This document shows, piece by piece, positions 1 to 9,147 of a stretch of DNA of 64,000 bases. The stretch is taken from assembly GCA_026705765.1 (NCBI GenBank), contig JAPPAB010000042.1, positions 1 through 64,000 on the forward strand, given 5' to 3'. The notes under the pieces are model-generated. The model searched no databases. It was not told the DNA's origin and saw only the letters and a list, made by a program, of their open reading frames with translations. The translations under genes and the position numbers were made by a program. How positions within the stretch are numbered: the first letter of the stretch is position 1; every line of letters starts with the position of its first letter. Source of the DNA: Gemmatimonadota bacterium (lineage in GTDB: Bacteria; Latescibacterota; UBA2968).

Positions 1-102
1 CAGAGACCACAATGCTGCGATAAACATATTGACGTTGGGGCTACAACGTCAGGCGGATTGACCGCCAAGAAGCCCACAGGCTTTAGCCGTGGGAGTAGTC
101 AC
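1..102 (+). mobile_element. Right end of an IS200/IS605-type element (TnpB tail plus end hairpin)
   Basis: The first 61 bases encode the last residues of a TnpB-like protein. They are followed by an imperfect hairpin typical of the right ends of these elements: CCCAC at 73-77 pairs with GTGGG at 89-93, and GGC at 79-81 pairs with GCC at 86-88, with loop TTTA and one bulged A. The element then ends in AGTAGTCAC at 94-102. The same region of known TnpB elements forms the 3' part of the omega-RNA guide, so this stretch may be its scaffold end. The left end lies outside the window. The exact right boundary, near 102, is inferred from the family pattern. Confidence 0.72.
2..61 (+). CDS. tnpB: TnpB (IS605 OrfB family), C-terminal end only
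   Basis: An open frame runs in from the window edge and stops at TGA 59-61. It encodes RDHNAAINILTLG and a short tail. The D-x-N-A-A-x-N pattern matches the last RuvC motif of TnpB nucleases, where the Asp is a catalytic metal ligand. TnpB is an RNA-guided DNA endonuclease, related to Cas12 and encoded by IS200/IS605 elements, and it promotes retention of the transposon at donor sites. Only about 19 residues are visible, so whether the full protein is intact cannot be judged. The hairpin directly downstream supports the call. Confidence 0.7.
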   Translation, partial: RDHNAAINILTLGLQRQAD

Positions 103-544
103 CTGCCACGTTAACTGTGCCTTCGATTTTACCTCTGAAGAGATTCGACTGATGCGGGAAAATCTCGCCGAACGGGAGACACTCTACACCGATTTGTGCG
201 CCTGGGACCACGCGAATTACGGACTCGATGAACATTGGATTCGGGCTGATCCCTATGAGCAGGAAGTGGGGTCAAAGCACTCCGTCAATTTGCAGATCTA
301 TTTCACCAACCATTCCGAAGAGGCGCGGCGAACTGGGTGTTGCCCCGTCTTGCCGGAATCGTGGGATATCCGCCTGCCGCAACAAGAGATAACAATTCCC
401 GCCAAACAAGAGGGGCATATCAATTTCACCATACCTATTCCGGAGGGAAATCACGCCCGGTCCCAACGTCTGATCATTCCGATAGAAGTGACCTATGATG
501 GGCGTTTACTCGGGCAGTTTCGCGAAGCGGTTCTGGTTTTTTAG
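103..544 (+). pseudogene. 3' remnant of a host gene cut by the IS element (MBL-fold hydrolase C-terminal domain?)
   Basis: The open frame continues from the transposon right end to TAG at 544. The only start-like codon upstream, GTG at 89, lies inside the transposon hairpin, so this reads as the 3' remainder of an interrupted gene. The roughly 147 residues contain WDHANYGLDEHWIR followed by a PY motif and then a beta-rich Ig-like segment (NLQIYFTNHS, INFTIPIPEG). From memory this resembles the C-terminal domain after the metallo-beta-lactamase fold in some MBL-fold hydrolases, but no metal-binding motif remains to prove it. The reading frame is intact to its stop, which suggests a recent disruption. 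Confidence 0.5.
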
Positions 545-610
545 TCTTCCAATATCAGACCATCACGCCGTGCGAAAAGTATCGGTGTTTCTGCTGCGCT
601 ACCATTCTCC

Positions 611-1639
611 TCATAGACCTACGGTACTCGATGCGAGCCACAGATGGGGATGTGTTTCCAGGATCAGATCTGCCACTTTTTGTACTGCTTTTTTCACCCC
701 CCAGGTGGGGCGCGGCTGACCCATCGGCGCCAGTTTGATCAATAGCTGATTGTTTTTGCGAAATAAGAGGGATATGCCGAAGTACTGGGCGAGTTCTCCT
801 TCGCGTACCATAACTGAGATGAGGCCGTGATTGTCGGGCTGTTGGCAGTAGAGGTCTGTCATTTTGATCACGACCTGTGTATTCCGATGGGTTTCGCGCC
901 ACACTTGATCTGTGGCGTGTTCGATAAGGCTCAGTATTTCTTCGCGATGGTATTCGCCTTCTAATACGATATTTGGCATTTTCCCTACCTTTTGAATGTG
1001 CGTTTCGACTGATGGTTCCGATTTTTGACGCCAGACAAAATAGTGGATGGGTACGCCCGCATCTATGGCTTTTTGTTCGTATTTGGTTGGGGTGCGTCCG
1101 GGTAACTGGTGAACAGATGGGGTTTCGTAAATGGATTGCAGGTGCGATTGTCGCGACAGTACGTCGGTGACCCACGTTGCGTAATCTGCGTGATCTGTCG
1201 CTATGGTTACTGCGCCACCCGGTTTTAATCGTTCGGCCAGTATTTTTATAAACGCATCTTGAATCAGACGCCGATTGTGGTGTCGCTCTTTGGGCCATGG
1301 ATCTGAAAAATTGATCCATATTTCCGATAGGGATTGCGGGGCAAATACGTGTTGTAATAAATATGCGGCATCGCCCTCTATTGCGCGCACGTGATTTAAT
1401 TTCAGGGCGTTTAATCGCTTGAACAATCGGCGCATGGATCCCCAGGCGCGTTCGATCCCGACAAAACACGCATCGGGACGCGACGCTGCCATATCGGATA
1501 GGAAATGTCCATTGCCAAATCCAATTTCGAGGACGAGGTCGCCTGGCCGATCAAAAATTTGCGGCCAGTCTATCGGCCAATCCAGTTGCAGCCATGGGAC
1601 TGTGTATTTTTGTATTTCCTCGCTCAGCGGTAGCGACAT
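611..1639 (-). CDS. trmB: tRNA (guanine-N7)-methyltransferase with long C-terminal extension
   Basis: TrmB uses S-adenosylmethionine to form m7G46 in the variable loop of tRNA. The SAM-binding motif EIGFGNGHFL is near residues 38-47, the family signature INFSDPWPKERHHNRR near 109-124, and TKYE near 185-188 closes the usual core. Typical TrmB proteins have about 210-240 residues. This one has 342, with about 137 extra residues after the core (DNA 611-1024). The extra part contains short hydrophobic beta-like segments and no motif I recognise. The ATG at 1639 is preceded by CAGGTAA. It lies 3 bp after the PEP-hydrolase-like gene on the same strand, so the two may be co-transcribed. Confidence 0.9.
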   Translation of the reverse strand: MSLPLSEEIQKYTVPWLQLDWPIDWPQIFDRPGDLVLEIGFGNGHFLSDMAASRPDACFVGIERAWGSMRRLFKRLNALKLNHVRAIEGDAAYLLQHVFAPQSLSEIWINFSDPWPKERHHNRRLIQDAFIKILAERLKPGGAVTIATDHADYATWVTDVLSRQSHLQSIYETPSVHQLPGRTPTKYEQKAIDAGVPIHYFVWRQKSEPSVETHIQKVGKMPNIVLEGEYHREEILSLIEHATDQVWRETHRNTQVVIKMTDLYCQQPDNHGLISVMVREGELAQYFGISLLFRKNNQLLIKLAPMGQPRPTWGVKKAVQKVADLILETHPHLWLASSTVGL

Positions 1640-1642
1640 GAT

Positions 1643-2473
1643 TTACCTGCGGATTTCGGTAAAGCGTTTGACCTGAGCCGTCATAGCCACTTCCGTCGGC
1701 AGACGTTCCATTGAGCTGGCGCCGTAAAAGCCATCGACTTCGGGGACCCGTTCGAGGATATAAGAGGCGTCTTCTGGTTCGGCAATAGGCCCGCCGTGGC
1801 AAAGCGTGATGACATCGCCTCGAATTGACTTGCAGGCATTGCAAATTGCCTTTACTTCTTCCACGCAGTCGTCGAGGGTTTTTGCCGTGTGCGCGCCAAT
1901 TGTGCCTTTGGTTGTCAATCCCATGTGCGCCACGACGATATCGGCACCTGCTTCTGTCATGAGTTGTCCTTCTTCGACATTGAACGCATAGGGCGTTGTG
2001 AGCATGTCCATTTCACGGGCAGCCGCGATCATTTCCACTTCGAGGTGGTAGCCCATTCCGGTTTCTTCCAGATTGGCGCGAAATAATCCGTCAATGAGTC
2101 CTACGGTTGGAAAATTTTGGATTCCCGCAAAGCCCAGGTCTCTCAGTTCCCGCAAGAAGTGATCCCGCAACATGAATGGGTCTGTTCCATTCACCCCGGC
2201 GAGTACGGGTGTGTGTGTTACTGCTGTGATGACTTCATAAGCCATTTCTTTGACTATTTCGTTGGCATTGCCATAGGCCAGGACGCCCGAGAGCGATCCT
2301 CGTCCCGCCATGCGATAGCGTCCCGAGTTGTAAATTACAATGAGATCAATGCCGCCCGCTTCTTCGCATTTTGCCGAGATTCCCGTGCCAGCACCACCGC
2401 CGATGATCGGCAGTCCATCTGAATTTTTTTTTCGCAGGCGTTCTAATATTGATGTTCGGCTCTCTGCTGCCAT
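1643..2473 (-). CDS. PEP-hydrolase-like TIM-barrel protein (C-terminal half of the Tm-1 architecture)
   Basis: The 276-residue protein has the features of the phosphoenolpyruvate hydrolase-like family (PF09370): the N-terminal ILERLRKK segment, [20 protein letters not shown], the [13 protein letters not shown] loop near residues 48-60, and [10 protein letters not shown] followed by [13 protein letters not shown]. It is predicted to be a cytoplasmic TIM barrel. The reaction and substrate of bacterial members are not firmly established. In the plant protein Tm-1 this domain is fused behind a UPF0261 domain; here the UPF0261 gene lies directly upstream with a 17-bp gap, so the two products probably act together. 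The start ATG at 2473 has AAGGAG upstream. The barrel appears complete. Confidence 0.85.
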   Translation of the reverse strand: MAAESRTSILERLRKKNSDGLPIIGGGAGTGISAKCEEAGGIDLIVIYNSGRYRMAGRGSLSGVLAYGNANEIVKEMAYEVITAVTHTPVLAGVNGTDPFMLRDHFLRELRDLGFAGIQNFPTVGLIDGLFRANLEETGMGYHLEVEMIAAAREMDMLTTPYAFNVEEGQLMTEAGADIVVAHMGLTTKGTIGAHTAKTLDDCVEEVKAICNACKSIRGDVITLCHGGPIAEPEDASYILERVPEVDGFYGASSMERLPTEVAMTAQVKRFTEIRR

Positions 2474-2490
2474 TGTTGTCTCCTTGTGTT

Positions 2491-3699
2491 TTATCGTATT
2501 TCCTGGAAACTCGCTACCAGTGCTGCTGCAAATTCCGGGTCGTTGATATTGTTCGCCAGCCGTTTGGTCTGTCGATTTTCCGTTTGTTCGATGCGCGCTT
2601 CCAGGGTTTCAAATAATGCCTTATCTGCATCCGGATCGTGAAAGGGCTGTCCTTCATCGTCGATTAACGATACGCCGTTTTCTGGAATTAGTATTTGAAT
2701 TGGGACAGTTGATCGGTTCAATTTGTTCGCTATCCATTCGGCAAATTGGCGGTTTTCATCTGCTGTTGTCCTCATTAATGTGACCTGTGCGTTGTGTACG
2801 TGGAGTGTGCGGTTTTTAAATTGTTCGGGGACGGTTTCTACGGCACCAAAATTTACCATGTCGAGCGCGCCCAAGCTCACGACATAAGGTATTTCGCGGG
2901 CGAGAATGCAATCCATTCGCTCAGGTCCGGCGGGGAATACGCCGCCCACTACTTCGTCGGCCACTTCGGTTGTGGTGATATCCAGAACGCCGTCGATCAT
3001 TCCGCTTTCGACCAGTTTTTCCATTGCCTGTCCACCCGTTCCTGTGGCGTGAAATACCAGGCAATCATATCCGTCTTTTTCCAGTGCTTCGCGGACCATG
3101 GTTACACACGGCGTTGTTACGCCAAACATGGTCATTCCAAGCGTGGGTTTGTCTTCGGCCTCTGCAACGGTGTTTACGACCATTCCCGCTATTGCATGCG
3201 CTGCATTGCCCAGTACTTGCCGCGATACGCGGTTGATTCCGGCTACATCTACCACGGAGTACATCATCGCTATATCGCAACACCCCACATAAGGCTCGGT
3301 GTTGCCACTGGCGACGGTGGATACCATGACTTTGGGTACGCCAATGGGCAATGCTTGCATTGCTGGCGTGATGAGTGCTGTGCCCCCGCTGCCCCCGATG
3401 CCAATAATACCCGTTACGTCGCCTTTGGCGTATTCTTGTAGTAAGTAGGCGCACAGTGCTTCTCCCATCGCTGTTACGGCTTCGCCCCGGTCCGTATGTC
3501 CGATTACTGCGCCCGTTCCGCCCGCGTGACAGGCGGCTATGGTTTCCCGCGATACATCCGGCGTTCCGCCCTGTGCGTCGCTCTGCGTGCCTACATCTAC
3601 GACTGTTACCTCTGCGCCCGCGTTTTGGATGCATTCGGCGACATATCCGATTTCTTCACCTTTGGTATCCATTGTTGCTATTGCGTAAATACTGCTCAT
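2491..3699 (-). CDS. Tm-1-like ATP-binding (UPF0261) protein
   Basis: The 402 residues match the UPF0261/Tm-1-like family (PF06792). The N-terminus [13 protein letters not shown], the Gly-rich [14 protein letters not shown] near residues 98-111, the [14 protein letters not shown] stretch and the [14 protein letters not shown] segment are typical. Plant Tm-1 binds ATP and the tobamovirus replication protein through this region; the bacterial role is unknown. The gene precedes and probably shares a transcript with the PEP-hydrolase-like gene. ATG at 3699 is preceded by GAGGAG, which fixes the start. There is no signal peptide, so it should be cytoplasmic. All segments I expect of the family are present. 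Confidence 0.88.
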   Translation of the reverse strand: MSSIYAIATMDTKGEEIGYVAECIQNAGAEVTVVDVGTQSDAQGGTPDVSRETIAACHAGGTGAVIGHTDRGEAVTAMGEALCAYLLQEYAKGDVTGIIGIGGSGGTALITPAMQALPIGVPKVMVSTVASGNTEPYVGCCDIAMMYSVVDVAGINRVSRQVLGNAAHAIAGMVVNTVAEAEDKPTLGMTMFGVTTPCVTMVREALEKDGYDCLVFHATGTGGQAMEKLVESGMIDGVLDITTTEVADEVVGGVFPAGPERMDCILAREIPYVVSLGALDMVNFGAVETVPEQFKNRTLHVHNAQVTLMRTTADENRQFAEWIANKLNRSTVPIQILIPENGVSLIDDEGQPFHDPDADKALFETLEARIEQTENRQTKRLANNINDPEFAAALVASFQEIR

Positions 3700-3729
3700 G
3701 ATACTCTCCTCAATTTGATAAGTGGCTTT

Positions 3730-5517
3730 TTAGCTGCTGTTGTTCCATCGTATATTACCCGGTTCGGGAGAAGATAGCAATATCATTCCCTGCCTGCGCG
3801 CCCAATTGTGTGCGGCTCTGGCGAGCGCGGGGTGGTCGGCATTTAGATATGTTAGAGCTATTTCCTCGGTGCCATACTGATGCAGGGCCTGGACGAGCAG
3901 GGGTTCTGCTTCGGATATCCCATTTCGGATGAAGAAGGCGTGCGCGGCTGCTATAATCATCGTGCGTTTATGTTCCATGGCTTGCAGGAGTTTCTGGCTC
4001 GCTCTTGGCGTGGCAATCTCTCCCAGGGCTTCGGCAGAGCGCCATTGCACTTCTGGCTCGGGATGGTCGATGTGTTCCAGAAAATAGGTTTCTATCTGGA
4101 GAGTCGCTTCTCGTTCCCGCCAGTTGGTATCCAGGCGGTCCAGCACCCGCACCATTCGTCGCGCCCATATTCGTCCTTTTCCGATAATCGAGATGAGGGA
4201 ATCCGCCACAGACGAATCGCCGATTGATCCCAGGGCATCGGCCGCTGCCCAGCGCACTTCGGCTGACTGATCATTCAGCATTTTCAACAGGGGAGCGATG
4301 GCACCGCGGTCTCCAATCTCTCCCAAGGCCTCGGTCGCAATGCGCCGAGCCTGTACCGATGTATCGTCTAATTGCTCAGTTAGCAAAGCCGTTGCACGGG
4401 GGTCCTTCAGTACACCCAGAGTTTGTATTGTTCCCAGGCGAAATACGCCTTGTTCTGTATTGGACAGGATGGTCATGAGTGGTTCGACGGCGCGTATATC
4501 GCGCAGTTCGCCCAGTGCCAGTGCAGCAGTTGAAACGATGCCGGGATCACGATGTTCGAGGGCTTTTACCAGTGGTTCGACGGCTCGTGTATCGCGCAGT
4601 TCGCCCAGTGCTTTTATAGTGATGTACTGCATCTGGATATTTGGGTCTTTTAGTGTCTCGAGCAGGGATGGTACTATCCGGGCGTCTCCGATCTGTCCCA
4701 GGGCCTCGACAGCCTGTATCCGCGCCATCAGGTCTCCGTTCGCCAGTTGTGCGACAAAAAAGTCCATGGTAGCACCCGCACGCGTTTTCCATTCGGCATC
4801 CATTTCCGATAGTACCTGAACTACCTGGTAGCGCGATTGGTTTGGCATTTTCAATCCGTCAATCAGGCGATTGATCGCCTCTTCAGCCGGTGCAGAAGTT
4901 TGCCACGATGGATCGATGGTGTTGAGTGCTCCCACCATTACCCGACGCAGTTCTCCATCCGCCTGTGGCAGGGCGTTAATCAGAGGGGCGAGAGCCTGTG
5001 GATTTTTTGTGCGGGCGAGGGTCAGTGCGGCTACCCACCGCATGTCGCGTGTTCTATCGGTCAGCGCGGTGGTCAGTGCCTTTACGGATCGGTCGCCTCC
5101 TGCGGTACCCAGACTTTGAATTGCGCCCAGGCTCAGGGGCCCTTCTCGCTCTTGCGCGATCCGCAGCAAGGTTTCTACAGCCTTTTCGCCTCCGATATTG
5201 CCCAGGGCTTCGACTGCGGTCAGGCCAACCATGACATTTGGGTCGTGAACAATCGCAATTAGCGAATCCACTGCCTGCCGATCTCCCAATTTACCCAGGG
5301 CTTCGCTTGCGGCCAATCTTACCTGTGGTTCTCGGTCTTTCAGAGTTTGGATGAGGGCTGGGACCGCGCGTCGATCACCTATTTCTCCTATCTGTATTGC
5401 TGCGCGGGCGCGCTCTGCAGCATTGGGATGCTCCAAAATTTGTACCCATTCGTCGGCTTTGGAAGCGCAGCCCAGGAAGACCAGAATAATCAGCCATAAA
5501 CTGCTTTTAGTGTTCAC
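3730..5517 (-). CDS. HEAT-repeat lipoprotein
   Basis: The protein is predicted to be 595 residues, exported and lipid-anchored. It starts at GTG 5517, giving a short signal peptide ending in the lipobox LVFLGC. An AGGAG at 5524-5528 sits 6 nt before this GTG; an upstream ATG at 5592 would put an implausible polar leader before the signal. The rest is at least a dozen HEAT/PBS-lyase-type repeats with the pattern D-x-RAV-x-PL followed by ALGEIGD. Such solenoids usually act as protein-binding scaffolds, and no catalytic residues are apparent. It is divergent from the beta-propeller lipoprotein gene at 5619, with a roughly 100-bp shared upstream region. Confidence 0.85.
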   Translation of the reverse strand: MNTKSSLWLIILVFLGCASKADEWVQILEHPNAAERARAAIQIGEIGDRRAVPALIQTLKDREPQVRLAASEALGKLGDRQAVDSLIAIVHDPNVMVGLTAVEALGNIGGEKAVETLLRIAQEREGPLSLGAIQSLGTAGGDRSVKALTTALTDRTRDMRWVAALTLARTKNPQALAPLINALPQADGELRRVMVGALNTIDPSWQTSAPAEEAINRLIDGLKMPNQSRYQVVQVLSEMDAEWKTRAGATMDFFVAQLANGDLMARIQAVEALGQIGDARIVPSLLETLKDPNIQMQYITIKALGELRDTRAVEPLVKALEHRDPGIVSTAALALGELRDIRAVEPLMTILSNTEQGVFRLGTIQTLGVLKDPRATALLTEQLDDTSVQARRIATEALGEIGDRGAIAPLLKMLNDQSAEVRWAAADALGSIGDSSVADSLISIIGKGRIWARRMVRVLDRLDTNWREREATLQIETYFLEHIDHPEPEVQWRSAEALGEIATPRASQKLLQAMEHKRTMIIAAAHAFFIRNGISEAEPLLVQALHQYGTEEIALTYLNADHPALARAAHNWARRQGMILLSSPEPGNIRWNNSS

Positions 5518-5523
5518 ACAAGT

Positions 5524-5528
5524 CTCCT
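5524..5528 (-). promoter_or_regulatory. Ribosome binding site that selects a GTG start
   Basis: On the minus strand AGGAG lies 6 nt before GTG 5517. It decides that the HEAT-repeat protein starts there rather than at the ATG 75 nt upstream, and the resulting N-terminus is a clean lipoprotein signal. Confidence 0.7.
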
Positions 5529-5618
5529 GAAAAAGGCTTAGTGTCTTATGTTGACAGCGACTACCCGCTGCGGTATCATTGGGTATCCACAAACTGTTTG
5601 TCGATGGGGAATGCGTTC

Positions 5619-6611
5619 ATGAATCGGTTTTTACAGATTTGGTTGGTCTGTTTCGCGGTCGCCTGTGGTTCGTCCGATAAGGGTCTTGATCCCGAAGAAG
5701 TTCCCACTTTTTCCGAAGGCGATATTTTGCTCACAGATGCCGCCCAGCGCGCGCTTTTTCGCATCCATCCCGGTACTGGAGATCGCACCGTTGTCAATGA
5801 CCGCATCGGCGGTGTTCCCCGGCAGATCGCCCGGGATGCCAATGGCGACCTTCTGATGGCTCTCTCTGGAAGCGGTCTGCCCATTGTCCTGCGGTTCGAT
5901 GTCCGAACGGCCGAGCTTTTTATCGTGTCTTCAGGCGGTAGCCCCGTTGATCCCAATGTCCCGATTATCGGTTCAGGTCCCGCGTTTTTGGGACCGGTCG
6001 GTCTGGTGCGCGAATCATCTGGACAACTCCTGGTCGGCGATCAGCCATCTGCTACTATTTTTCGCGTTGATCCCAATAGTGGAGATCGCACAGTTGTCTC
6101 TGGTCCCGGTCGAGGTGATGGACCACCCTTTACTGGTCGCATCAAGCAGTTTGCCCTGGATGCCGATGGCAATCTCCTATTGGTGGTTGGCTCAGTTTCG
6201 CAGGGAGGCGAGGGGCGTATTTTCCGCATTGATCCCAATAGTGGTGACCGCGCGGTTGTCTCTGGTCCAGAAATGGGTGAGGGACCCCGATTGATGGATC
6301 CGGAAGGGATTGTTCTGAGCACCCTTAACACCATTTTTGTCACGGATATCGGCCAGGCCGCTGTTATCCGAGTTGATCCTCTCAGTGGTGACCGCACCAT
6401 TATTTCAAGCCCTTTTATGGGTGGGGGTGAGTTGCCCGATATTCCCTCTGGTCTCGCTTTTAATGCGCTTGACCAACTCCTGGTGGCTGATCGCACCGTT
6501 ATCTACCGCGTGGATATCAATACTGGCGATCGCACGGTTATTTCTGCACCGATTATTGGTCAGGGCGAACCCTTTCTGGTCGCGGATGATATTTTTGTGA
6601 TTAAGAATTGA
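5619..6611 (+). CDS. NHL/SMP-30-like beta-propeller lipoprotein
   Basis: The 330-residue product starts with a hydrophobic signal ending CFAVACGSS, a slightly non-canonical lipobox, so it is probably a lipoprotein. The body consists of about six units carrying the phrase RVDPNSGDRT followed by V-V-S-G-P, spaced 45-50 residues apart, which is typical of six-bladed NHL/SMP-30-type propellers. No lactonase metal ligands can be assigned, so a binding role is as likely as an enzymatic one. ATG 5619 is preferred because GGGGA lies 8 nt upstream; in-frame ATG 5604 lacks a site. The stop is 1 bp from the convergent gene at 6613. Confidence 0.75.
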   Translation: MNRFLQIWLVCFAVACGSSDKGLDPEEVPTFSEGDILLTDAAQRALFRIHPGTGDRTVVNDRIGGVPRQIARDANGDLLMALSGSGLPIVLRFDVRTAELFIVSSGGSPVDPNVPIIGSGPAFLGPVGLVRESSGQLLVGDQPSATIFRVDPNSGDRTVVSGPGRGDGPPFTGRIKQFALDADGNLLLVVGSVSQGGEGRIFRIDPNSGDRAVVSGPEMGEGPRLMDPEGIVLSTLNTIFVTDIGQAAVIRVDPLSGDRTIISSPFMGGGELPDIPSGLAFNALDQLLVADRTVIYRVDINTGDRTVISAPIIGQGEPFLVADDIFVIKN

Positions 6612-6612
6612 T

Positions 6613-8163
6613 TTATCTGACCTTTTTGTTCTGAATCATTTGCAGGCCGTGCCGTGCGTCCGGATGGGTTGGGTCGATTTGAACCGCGCGTTCGAAATAC
6701 ACCTGTGCCGAGTCTGTGCGGCCCTGATTGAGCAATAGCGTTCCCAACCTCACATGGCCATCGTAGAACCGGGGCGCCAGTTCGATTGATCGGCGAAATG
6801 CCGCTTCTGCACCTGTCGTATCCCGGAATCTTTCCAGAGCCATCCCCAGATCGTAATGCGCTGTGAAAAGCGTGGGTTCCAGGTCGAGGGCTTTTCGAAA
6901 CTGGGCAATGGCAAGGCCGAGAAATCCCCGCCGGTCCAGTGCATATCCGATTTGCAAATAGGCTTCTACATCTCCGGGAGCCAGCGCGTCGGCTGCTGCT
7001 TGCTCTCTCGCGGCCAGATCCATCCGATTATTTCCCGCATGGCGTGCTGCTCGCTCCAGGTGCATCATATAGACTTCGCACTGTCGGCTCAATGCCACTC
7101 CCGAGCGATAAACGCCCAATCCGATGCCCACAAATAATGCGACCACGCCGATGCGGAAAAGCCATTGATCACCCCACCAGGCACGGCCTTGCAGGAATAA
7201 GACTGCGGCTACCGGTGATGTGACAAAACCCGCACCAAATCCCTCAGCTATCCAGGCGACAACCGCAGAGGCCAGAATCCATGGCATGGATACTTTTGGC
7301 AATGCCATAAGACATAGCAGGGCGAGGGGGATCAGCGAAATTAGCAGGTCTGGTCGTCCGCCAATGCCCACCTGCGCTACGATCATCACCGCTGTGAACA
7401 GTCCTATGCACACCCACATCAATTCGTGCCGCGACCTGCGCCTGTTTTCGGCTGTTTCCACGGTTGTGGAGGCTGTACCGGTCAGCGCCAGTACGCCCAG
7501 CGTCAGGATGCTTATCCAGTGCCAGAGTACAAAGGGTTGTGTGGGTACCGCGCGTGAAATCGGCTCGGAAAACAGGTGTAAGAACATGTGAAAAAGAAAT
7601 ACGCCCCACAGCGCGTGCGCCCAGACCCTGCGCCGATGGGGCGTACAGAATACCAGAAAAAAGGGGATAAAGAACTCGAATCCCACCGCAAACCACTCCG
7701 CTATTCCCACAGTGGGCACACCTGCAAAGAAACGATTGTGCGTCGGTATGCTCCACAGCCACCAGCCCGCGGCTGCCGCTCCGCCTTCTACCCCATATCC
7801 AACTGCCGCCATTCCCACGCAGGTCATTCCCACCGTGGCCATCAAATCGCCTTTAAGTGCGGGTATTCGCGCCAGCACCCGCTCAGCGAGCCACCAGCTC
7901 ACATAGAGGGCAAAAATCCATCCGATTACCGCCTGTAAAGACGCTGAAAATATCTGCACTACCGGCTGCGTGAATACATAGGGCATCACGCCCCCCTGCG
8001 ATTCGACTGTGATCCAGTGAATCACATTTCCCCGCACGACGCCAAATAGAAATGCCGAGATAAAAAAACTCAGCGCAATGCGGCGACCTCGATGGGACCA
8101 GGCGTGCCACATCAGCAGGGCTATTGCCACGGCAGAGGGCACAAAAAGCAGAAGCGTTTTCAT
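6613..8163 (-). CDS. Multipass membrane protein (CruF/DUF422-like) with C-terminal TPR domain
   Basis: The first 350 or so residues of this 516-residue protein form many transmembrane segments. One stretch, GWWLWSIPTHNRFFAGVP then EWFAV (about residues 130-155), resembles the signature of carotenoid biosynthesis membrane proteins such as CruF (PF04240-like). This is a motif resemblance judged by eye. The last 130 or so residues are three TPR units (AYLQIGYALDRRGF, AHYDLGMALERF, GHVRLGTLLLNQGR). The gene is third in a same-strand run after UbiA and a desaturase, with a 13-bp gap, which fits membrane terpenoid chemistry. An alternative is an unrelated membrane protein that only shares the W-rich loop. 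GAGG precedes ATG 8163. Confidence 0.5.
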   Translation of the reverse strand: MKTLLLFVPSAVAIALLMWHAWSHRGRRIALSFFISAFLFGVVRGNVIHWITVESQGGVMPYVFTQPVVQIFSASLQAVIGWIFALYVSWWLAERVLARIPALKGDLMATVGMTCVGMAAVGYGVEGGAAAAGWWLWSIPTHNRFFAGVPTVGIAEWFAVGFEFFIPFFLVFCTPHRRRVWAHALWGVFLFHMFLHLFSEPISRAVPTQPFVLWHWISILTLGVLALTGTASTTVETAENRRRSRHELMWVCIGLFTAVMIVAQVGIGGRPDLLISLIPLALLCLMALPKVSMPWILASAVVAWIAEGFGAGFVTSPVAAVLFLQGRAWWGDQWLFRIGVVALFVGIGLGVYRSGVALSRQCEVYMMHLERAARHAGNNRMDLAAREQAAADALAPGDVEAYLQIGYALDRRGFLGLAIAQFRKALDLEPTLFTAHYDLGMALERFRDTTGAEAAFRRSIELAPRFYDGHVRLGTLLLNQGRTDSAQVYFERAVQIDPTHPDARHGLQMIQNKKVR

Positions 8164-8176
8164 GGCGCCTCTTGTT

Positions 8177-9133
8177 TTATATTATGAGATTCGACTGCGT
8201 ATGGGGTGCGTGGTTTTTGATAAACCAGAGATAGAGCACCTGACTGTAGGAAAAAAATACCATCTGTTTTCGTTGAAAAAAGGGTTTCAGTTCTTTTTGC
8301 AATTTCCGCAGGTTGTAAAATGGCACGCCCGGGAAGTAGTGATGTTCCAGGTGGTATGTCGAAAACAGATAGAGAAAATTCCACATCCAATTGGATCGCA
8401 TGAGGGTTGTCCAGTTGGCGATTTCATCCGGGTTTATCACATAGTGCTGTCCCAACCGGTTGACAGTAAATGCAATGGGAAAGATAAAAAATACTGGAAC
8501 GAGATGCGCTTTGAAAGCAAACCACGGGTCCAGCGTCCAGAACCACGTCAGGATTCCCAGGTGCAGGATGATTCCCACTGTGCGTTCTCGTTTGATCTGG
8601 CGGCATAGTTGCTCTGGATAGCTTTTGAAGGTTTCGGCTACTGCCCGAAAATAAATGGGGAATAGCATTGGCGTGCAGTAAAGCAGTTTGAACCACGGCG
8701 AATTGATGCGGGGGGACAGGTGCGCGCGTTTGGGGTCGGCGTGCGTCGAACCCAGGTGGTCGTGGTGGTCCAGATGCCACCGCTTGAACTGCGAAAATGC
8801 CAGTCCGGAAATCCATCCGTACACGAGTCCCAGGAGGTCGTTGAGGCGGGGCTTCTTGCGGAAAATGCACCGATGTACGGATTCGTGTAGTAAAACGGAG
8901 AAGCTGAAAATCGCGAATCCCAATAGTACGCTTGCGGGAAACCAGGCCCAGAACGAATCGACGTGGTAAATCCAGATGGGTAGCCCGACCAGCAGCGCTG
9001 TCTGCCGAAAAGCGATCCAGAAGTGTCGCCAGGGCCGCCTCCGGTGCAGGTCTGTTAGCCGTTCCTCTGGTATTGCCGCTCGCAGTTCCCGGTTTAAGTC
9101 TCGCGCATGGTCGTGATACGTCGGTTCCGCCAT
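8177..9133 (-). CDS. Membrane fatty-acid desaturase/hydroxylase family protein
   Basis: The 318-residue protein carries the three histidine boxes of the PF00487 superfamily: HESVH near residue 83, HLDHH near 119 and HLEHH near 264, followed by YFPGVPFYNL. These bind a di-iron centre that inserts double bonds or hydroxyl groups into acyl chains or carotenoids. Four or more membrane segments surround the boxes. The substrate cannot be read from sequence; the UbiA neighbour 14 bp upstream and the CruF-like neighbour downstream make a terpenoid substrate possible. ATG 9133 is chosen because GGAGG lies 6 nt upstream; a longer form from 9217 would overlap the UbiA gene. Confidence 0.88.
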   Translation of the reverse strand: MAEPTYHDHARDLNRELRAAIPEERLTDLHRRRPWRHFWIAFRQTALLVGLPIWIYHVDSFWAWFPASVLLGFAIFSFSVLLHESVHRCIFRKKPRLNDLLGLVYGWISGLAFSQFKRWHLDHHDHLGSTHADPKRAHLSPRINSPWFKLLYCTPMLFPIYFRAVAETFKSYPEQLCRQIKRERTVGIILHLGILTWFWTLDPWFAFKAHLVPVFFIFPIAFTVNRLGQHYVINPDEIANWTTLMRSNWMWNFLYLFSTYHLEHHYFPGVPFYNLRKLQKELKPFFQRKQMVFFSYSQVLYLWFIKNHAPHTQSNLII

Positions 9134-9147
9134 TGCAAACCTCCGCG

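Noticed and set aside
555-1469. 304-residue ORF antisense-frame to trmB on the same strand
   Set aside because: It lies in another frame of a clear TrmB gene and its translation is Arg/Ser-rich without any motif.
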